Positions 58,420 through 64,000 of a DNA stretch of 64,000 bases are shown here, piece after piece (position 1 is the first letter of the stretch; each line of letters starts with the position of its first letter). A model generated the notes under the pieces. The model saw nothing but the letters and a program-made list of their open reading frames with translations, was not told where the DNA came from and made no database searches. Source of the stretch: Lingula anatina (Eukaryota > Brachiopoda > Lingulata > Lingulida > Lingulidae). The stretch is from contig NW_019775798.1 in assembly GCF_001039355.2 (NCBI RefSeq), forward strand, positions 128,050-192,049, written 5' to 3'. Position numbers and translations under genes: made by a program.

Positions 58420-60129
58420 GATCATCTACTGGTTCTCCGACCCTGTGTCAACCTGCGTGCTTCTCTCGCCAATACTAATTGCCACGGTGCTGCCAAAGTT
58501 ATGGCTGCCAGACGCCAACGCCATAAACACCGCCCAGAGAAACGCTACAAGCAGTGCTGTCGTTTGGTTAATGGAAAAGAACACCAGTATTCTCCAAGTC
58601 TGTCCCTTGTGGTTCTCTGGCCAGTGTACAGTGGACACGGGGCCTCTGCTCAATTCACTGAGTGTTGGAGCTGTGGTGAGAATTTTAAGCTATTAGAATA
58701 CAAAATGTGTTAAATTGTACCTGATTACAACATTCTTGGTCTATCTAATGCAATTAGATTTTAATCAGTTTTTCAACTGAAGTTTTTATATAATATAATA
58801 TAATATAATATAATATAATATAATATAATATAATATAATATAATATAATATACTGTTGGTCAGAATCATTCAGGAATTTCAGAGTTACCTGAAACACAAG
58901 ACATGAGAACTCGAAGTATAAATCACGTCTTATTCATTGCATGTTTTCTTTGAATCCTCCGCCAATGTTTTCACTTGTCTTTTTGATCGTTTTCCATTCG
59001 TCACCAGTCCTAAAACTTATGGGTGGATTTTGATGAAATTTTCTGGATATGCAAGAAATGGACTAACTTAAAAATGAATAGTTTAATGTGGAGAACTGGA
59101 TGACCATCTGGACCCATTGAATATGTTCTCAACTAACACAATACATCAGTTACATGTCTGGATATTATGCATCGTTACCAAGTTTTTTTAGATTATTACT
59201 TCCACCAAAGAGGAAATAGTAATGTTACTGAGTTAATTAATTAATCAATTGATTAATTGATTTGCCAATTACTAACTGATAAAAATAGATAATAACGAAA
59301 ATTAATCTGCTTTCCTAGTGCTTTTGTAGTCTTGAAAATGATATCACATGGGTTTAACGATAAGTCTCCCACTTTTCAGCGCTCGTGGATCCTTTGTGCG
59401 CAGTTCTCCGTTTTACTCCCAGTGGTGCTGCGCCTGATCCAGATCCAGTGGAGCATGGACCTGGCTATTGCAGACAGGCACCCGGTGTCGACATCTAGCG
59501 ACGGGGACGCAGACCACAAATTGCTAAACCAGTTTATGTTCGTTCTCATCACGGTGTTCTGGATCGTGGAATCTTTGGAAGTCTGCCTCATTCTTGACGC
59601 TGCAGCTTTTGGTAGGGAATACATAGATATTGTTCAAGGATCTGCCATCGCTGCCGAGGTTTATATTGTTCTGGCTAATGCTATACTGCACAAGGCGGTG
59701 GATGCGTTTTGTAAGGAGACAGCCTATTCGTCTCTGTTGCAGGCCATTGTAGTATACATGGCGTCATTTCTCGTTGATCTGCCAATCTTGATCTGCCGCG
59801 TTAGACTGTTCTGGTTTGTTGATACCACGGGAAGACTAGAAGGTTCCTTTTTCATCTGGCTCATCAAGGATTTAGCCGTCATTATATCTTGTCTCATTAT
59901 TGGCTGCGTGATACTCATCAAGAGAGTGTGCAAAAAACGCTGCCCGTGCCAAAGTCACTGCAAAATAGCCGAGCTGGACTGTTTCAGAGAGGCTTACCGA
60001 AGTAAAATGCACGTAAAAGAAGCCTTCAAGAGCTCCCACTGGGTGAAATTTCTTTGTGCTTTTTTCACCCTATTTCTTGTCGGTGCGCTGATAGGTGTGG
60101 CTTTAGTGATAAACGCATTTGCTCGCTAA
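58420..60129 (+). CDS. TMEM26-like gene, second (haplotype) copy, exons 2-3
   Basis: Exons 58420-58675 and 59380-60129, each exactly the same length as in the first copy. Most base differences are silent; the encoded transmembrane protein is essentially unchanged (purifying constraint). Exon 1 lies outside the repeated block. Polyadenylation signal at 60742. Confidence 0.78.
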
Positions 60130-61737
60130 CACCAATGACTTCTTATTCTTCTTATTCTAACTGAATATTTTTACAGTTCAACATGTAACAGGATTTTGAC
60201 ATTTTTTACGTATGTATTGGTGCGAGCGTATGTGATGCGCTGGTTTGTAAACTAATATAATGTAGCTGTAATATCCTTATGTACAATTTCATATTTTGCA
60301 TTTTCTTGTACGTATATTGCAAATGAACGCTGCCAAACTTCAGAATTTAACATTTCTTATACATGTACCTGTATAATGGGGACACACTGTGCTTAAACAC
60401 TTAAAAAGTATTTTTGGAAGGAAATGTCACTTAATGGGACATAAAAGCTACTTGAATGTCACTTTTTGGTCCTTTGCAGTCATTTTCTGCACATTTTGTT
60501 CACTTCTAACGGGATATTGTCATCACTGGTATTTTACGCATTCAAATGCGCATTGCAAGAGGCCCTGAACTAGACATGAAAAAAGTCTTACGTTTCCATA
60601 GACAGTATAAACCTTTTTATATCAACATGAACTTTTAATGTGTGTGTGTCTTATCATCTTGGTGACACTTGTTTAAAAGGGCCGAGGTTTTCATTTACGT
60701 GTGTTTATTTATTTTGAATGTACTTATTTATGTAAGAATTGAATAAAAGCAATGTGTATCAGAAACACGCCTTAGCGACCCTCCTCTCGTGTTGCACTAT
60801 GTGATTTTCTCGTTTGCGCAGTTTAATCATCAGAATTTTGCTTTAAGCACCAGTCTCTGTTTTACCAAAATTGGAAGATAACTTAATGGAAATTAAGAAG
60901 TTAAGAAGTCCTCTCTAGTAGAGTACCCAACTAACACAATATGTAACAGGGAGAGTGCTAAGATTCTACAAAAAGATAGTGGCTGGACAACCAAGGAGTA
61001 ATGGGAGTCATATGAGAGTAATGGGAGTCATTTTAGTGGATCTTTTCACAAACACGTTTTCATATATGCATACAACAAACGCAACCCACTAAAAAGAACA
61101 AATTACGATTTTATTAAAAGATATTTTATTAAAGGGGTATTCCCTTTTGACAGTGCGCTTTCTAGACAATGAAATAATGGAGTGAGAGATATCAGTTGAG
61201 AATGTTACGTTCAGTGACCCCAGAGGTACAAGAACCTGGACAACCATCACTGGAATCAATTTGGTTTTGCTGAAGAACGAATGTTCTAACATATTTCCTG
61301 TATATTGATGGCCAAATGAGGGTCCGTAGACATGTTGCAGAATGCCTCTTGAAAAGGTGCGCGCAAGACAATATCACCTAAGAAGTCAAATTCTTTCGCA
61401 TTTCGAGAGCATTCCAAGCCCATGGTTTTCGTACGTTTTTTTCTGGAACAGAATGTTGTTAGGGTATTTTGCTGTAACATTCTCCACGGATATCCTGTAT
61501 CTCACTCCATTTGCAAAAGATGTCTTTGGGAGTAACCCTAAGCCCCACCAAAGCGCACTTGCTCAGTTCAAGTTCGTACTGGGAATGGTCTCTTCTGTTT
61601 CAATTAGCTTGCCAAAATAAAATGTGTGCATGATTTAGTGGGTCGTCTTTTACTAACATGATGTCATGGTTTATGATTTTCGTCTATTCTGTAAGGTAGC
61701 TTTCAGTATCGCTTTTAATTTTTGAAAGAAAAAGGAA

Positions 61738-61824
61738 CGACTCCGGTGGGACTCGAACCCACAGCCTCCGAATAACTTATCTCCTTTAGAAGTCCGACGC
61801 GCTAATCCATTGCGCCACGGAGCC
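61738..61824 (-). tRNA. tRNA-Arg(UCU) with intron, second haplotype copy
   Basis: Counterpart of 50030-50116. Identical stems and anticodon TCT; differences (AGGAGATAAGTTA against TGGAGATAAGTGA) lie in the intron, which suggests the mature tRNA is under selection. Confidence 0.92.
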
Positions 61825-62593
61825 GACATTTCTGTACGTCCGTAACAGTCAAATCGTCGGCAAATTACTACATGCACCTATTACACCGCCGTCTTTAGGA
61901 TAATTTGCATAAAAAAGCTACATATATGTTTATGTTTTGTTAGGTCTATTGTTGGCAAGCACGTGCTGCGTGTTCGTCTTAATGTCTACTTGCAAATAGT
62001 TTTCTGTCGGGCACGATGGAAGAGATAACGATATTTCACCTCTATCTAATGACTACGTGTTTCAATTACAATAATATGGGAGAGCCCAATGTCGGCAAAT
62101 TTTGACAAAATAAAGAGAAATTTTACAGGATCTAGAGAATAACTTGATCAGGAAGAAAGACAAGCCTAACGGATTTGTCTACTGACGTTTTTGGTAGTTT
62201 TATCTTTACTTCTGCATAGTCTATTGTACAAAAGTGCGAATTCACCTTCTTTTACGTGCCAGATTTATATATTGTTTTCTTCAACGACATTAGTGGCACA
62301 TAGAATTTGACAAACAGTCAACCTCCGCCCTATCAGATTGCCGCACGTTTGACGCCACACTGTGTTACGCTTTCGCGGTTTTCCCACTGGGGTAATATCA
62401 TGCTTACAGTAGGTTTTATCAATTGATTTAATAATCACCAAAAGCCAGTAATTACCAACATTTCCAATACCCGTTCATCTTCATATTCTGAAGAAATATG
62501 TTAAAAATTTGACCTCAACGAAATGGCAAAATGATCACGTCTACGTGTCATTGATTTGTTTGGAACTTTCACTATGGCTGCTTGTGCAAAAAC

Positions 62594-62882
62594 CAGTGGC
62601 GGATTTAGAGGAGGGGCCATGGGGGTCCTGACCCCCACCCCCCTTCGGTTTCTGAAAAATATATCGCACCAATATTTCCCTCTTGAAATTAGAATTTTGA
62701 CCAACTAAATTATAGTTCTAAACCGTACAAAAGGGCACTGTTGTTTCCCAAAACACCGAAAAATTTTCGGAGTCCTTGAGCATTCCCCGAACCCCTAACC
62801 AAGCGGGCGATGGTCGGCTTTGCATCAGAGGCCTGTCATTCCGGACCCCCCTCCCCCTTAATATAATCCTGGATCCGCCCCG
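62594..62882. mobile_element. hAT-like MITE, second haplotype copy
   Basis: Same element as 50904-51191; the right end reads CTGGATCCGCCCCG, with one base lost. Confidence 0.65.
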
Positions 62883-62998
62883 AAAAATCATTACAGTTTA
62901 TTTGAAAACGTGCCACACGAGGTCATTCGCACACTCGTCAGTTCAGAGCTTTATTATACTCGTGATCACGCCAATATTTAGAGACCAGTATAGCGAAC

Positions 62999-63178
62999 TA
63001 CCTTCTCCCAGGGCCACGGATGGATTTTTCACTAGATATCCACAGATACGTACAATATCTTGTTAAATCATGGTACATTTCTCCACTGTCGCGTTGGAGA
63101 AATGTACCATGAATTGGACAAAATTACGTTATCATGTCCAAGATAAACATAATTAATCTGCAACCCTGGTAGAAGGTA
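62999..63178. mobile_element. MITE family P, second haplotype copy
   Basis: Counterpart of 51308-51487; its internal 17-base stem (CATGGTACATTTCTCCA) is perfectly paired with a 9-base loop. Confidence 0.78.
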
Positions 63179-63815
63179 ATGTCGAGCACTGAAATAAGGT
63201 TTCTCAAACGTCCAGTAAGCTGGGGAATCATTTGTCGAAAACAGAATATGAAAAAGGCGAACTGATATTAGTATGGTCATAAGCTCAGCCAAGCAATACG
63301 ACCCTGAGTATCTACTAATATGTCTACGCGTTACGTACACAGTATTGAGCGCCCCTTTAATCACCCCATGACGTCCCTTGATGATGGCGATCGGCTGTAC
63401 CATCATATTTCATGAGGCCAGTGTTCGCGCAAAAGGCCATCAAATAATAATGAAAAAGGCCTCAGGTATATTAACGCTCCCATATGTAAAAAAAAATTAA
63501 TCAGGGTCAATTACTGGAGACTAGCTTTGCTGAACCTAACTTATTGTCAGTTGGACGGCAGAATTACCCACGGCGCACGGCTATTCCAGGACAGTTAGGA
63601 ATTACTGGGGAAGAGGTGCTGGAAATGAAAGCACGCCTATAATTTTTGGGATTTCGCTGCCAAAGATCTGAAAAATATCTGTTGAATCTACAATTTACTG
63701 CGTGGACCAGTTCTGTTATAGAGGATCCCAGGAGGGCTTATCCTTAATAAATTACAATAACTGGCACGTATTTGAAAAGTAAGGCAGCTTGGTCGTTGAT
63801 GTAACATGAATTAAA

Positions 63816-63955
63816 ATGCAAAAAGAAGTGGAGTTACACGGGACCCCAAAGGAAACCACGGAGACTCGAAACGAGAGCAGTGTTTGGATGACATTTTTTG
63901 AAGAAACAACTTTGCATGGGGCTCGCTTCTTGGCCAAAAGGTCACTAATACGCAG
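63816..63955 (+). CDS. DEG/ENaC channel exon 1, second haplotype copy
   Basis: Same 140-base exon as 52134-52273, with the changes I saw being silent (GGAACG to GGGACC; GCA to GCT). Encodes the N-terminus including TLHGARF. The rest of the gene would follow beyond the window. Confidence 0.85.
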
Positions 63956-64000
63956 GTACACATAATACACCGTGTATTTGTTGTTGTTTTCTATTTGTGT

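Noticed and set aside
1-64000. CRISPR arrays, bacterial operons, rRNA, intact transposase or reverse transcriptase genes
   Set aside because: No regularly spaced repeats, no long intron-less ORFs and no transposase-like domains; only non-autonomous inverted-repeat elements.

Overview
The window is eukaryotic, AT-rich, intron-rich animal DNA. Every gene is split by GT-AG introns, and there are AATAAA polyadenylation signals, many microsatellites, several families of short inverted-repeat elements (MITEs) and an intron-bearing tRNA-Arg gene. The genes (PAM16, LRRC59, DEG/ENaC channel, TMEM26-like) are metazoan. High heterozygosity and the mix of genes suggest a marine invertebrate; I cannot name the species or phylum from sequence alone.

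The dominant large-scale structure is an assembly effect. At five single-N gaps (6200, 15865, 22172, 29182, 55956) the sequence to the right steps back and repeats what lies to the left, with identity from exact to a few percent divergence plus indels. The breaks fall inside exons or genes. I read these as unmerged haplotypes or contig overlaps, not real tandem genes, so several genes appear as one complete and one partial copy. A 25-N gap at 42285-42309 lies in a poly-G tract.

Layout: (1) 0.8-1.5 kb, two exons of PAM16 on the minus strand; 1.8-3.2 kb, diverged tandem repeats. (2) 4.7-8.9 kb, LRRC59 on the plus strand, truncated copy then complete copy. (3) 10.3-41.1 kb, a cluster of three paralogous seven-exon genes: A (minus, 10338-14363, second copy to 19210), B (plus, 22311-26825, second copy 29471-33024) and C (minus, 36344-41118). 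Each encodes a roughly 640-residue protein made of an N-terminal membrane anchor, a JmjC/cupin-type Fe(II)/2-oxoglutarate oxygenase domain and a C-terminal aldo-keto reductase (AKR) domain. A and B are head to head; B and C are tail to tail. (4) 43.4-48.4 kb, a multi-pass membrane protein probably of the TMEM26 family (plus; exons 2-3 repeated at 58.4-60.1 kb). (5) 52.1-55.7 kb, the 5' half of a DEG/ENaC (acid-sensing-like) sodium channel (plus; exon 1 repeated at 63.8 kb). tRNA-Arg(UCU) genes on the minus strand are interspersed at 46.3, 50.0, 57.9 and 61.7 kb.

The most interesting biology is the JmjC-AKR fusion family. In all three paralogs the oxygenase keeps its iron-binding HxD...H triad but has Arg where related enzymes have the 2-oxoglutarate-binding Lys. 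The AKR half has lost two of the four catalytic residues (Tyr and His) with different replacements in A versus B/C, so it looks like a pseudoenzyme module attached to a membrane-anchored oxygenase.
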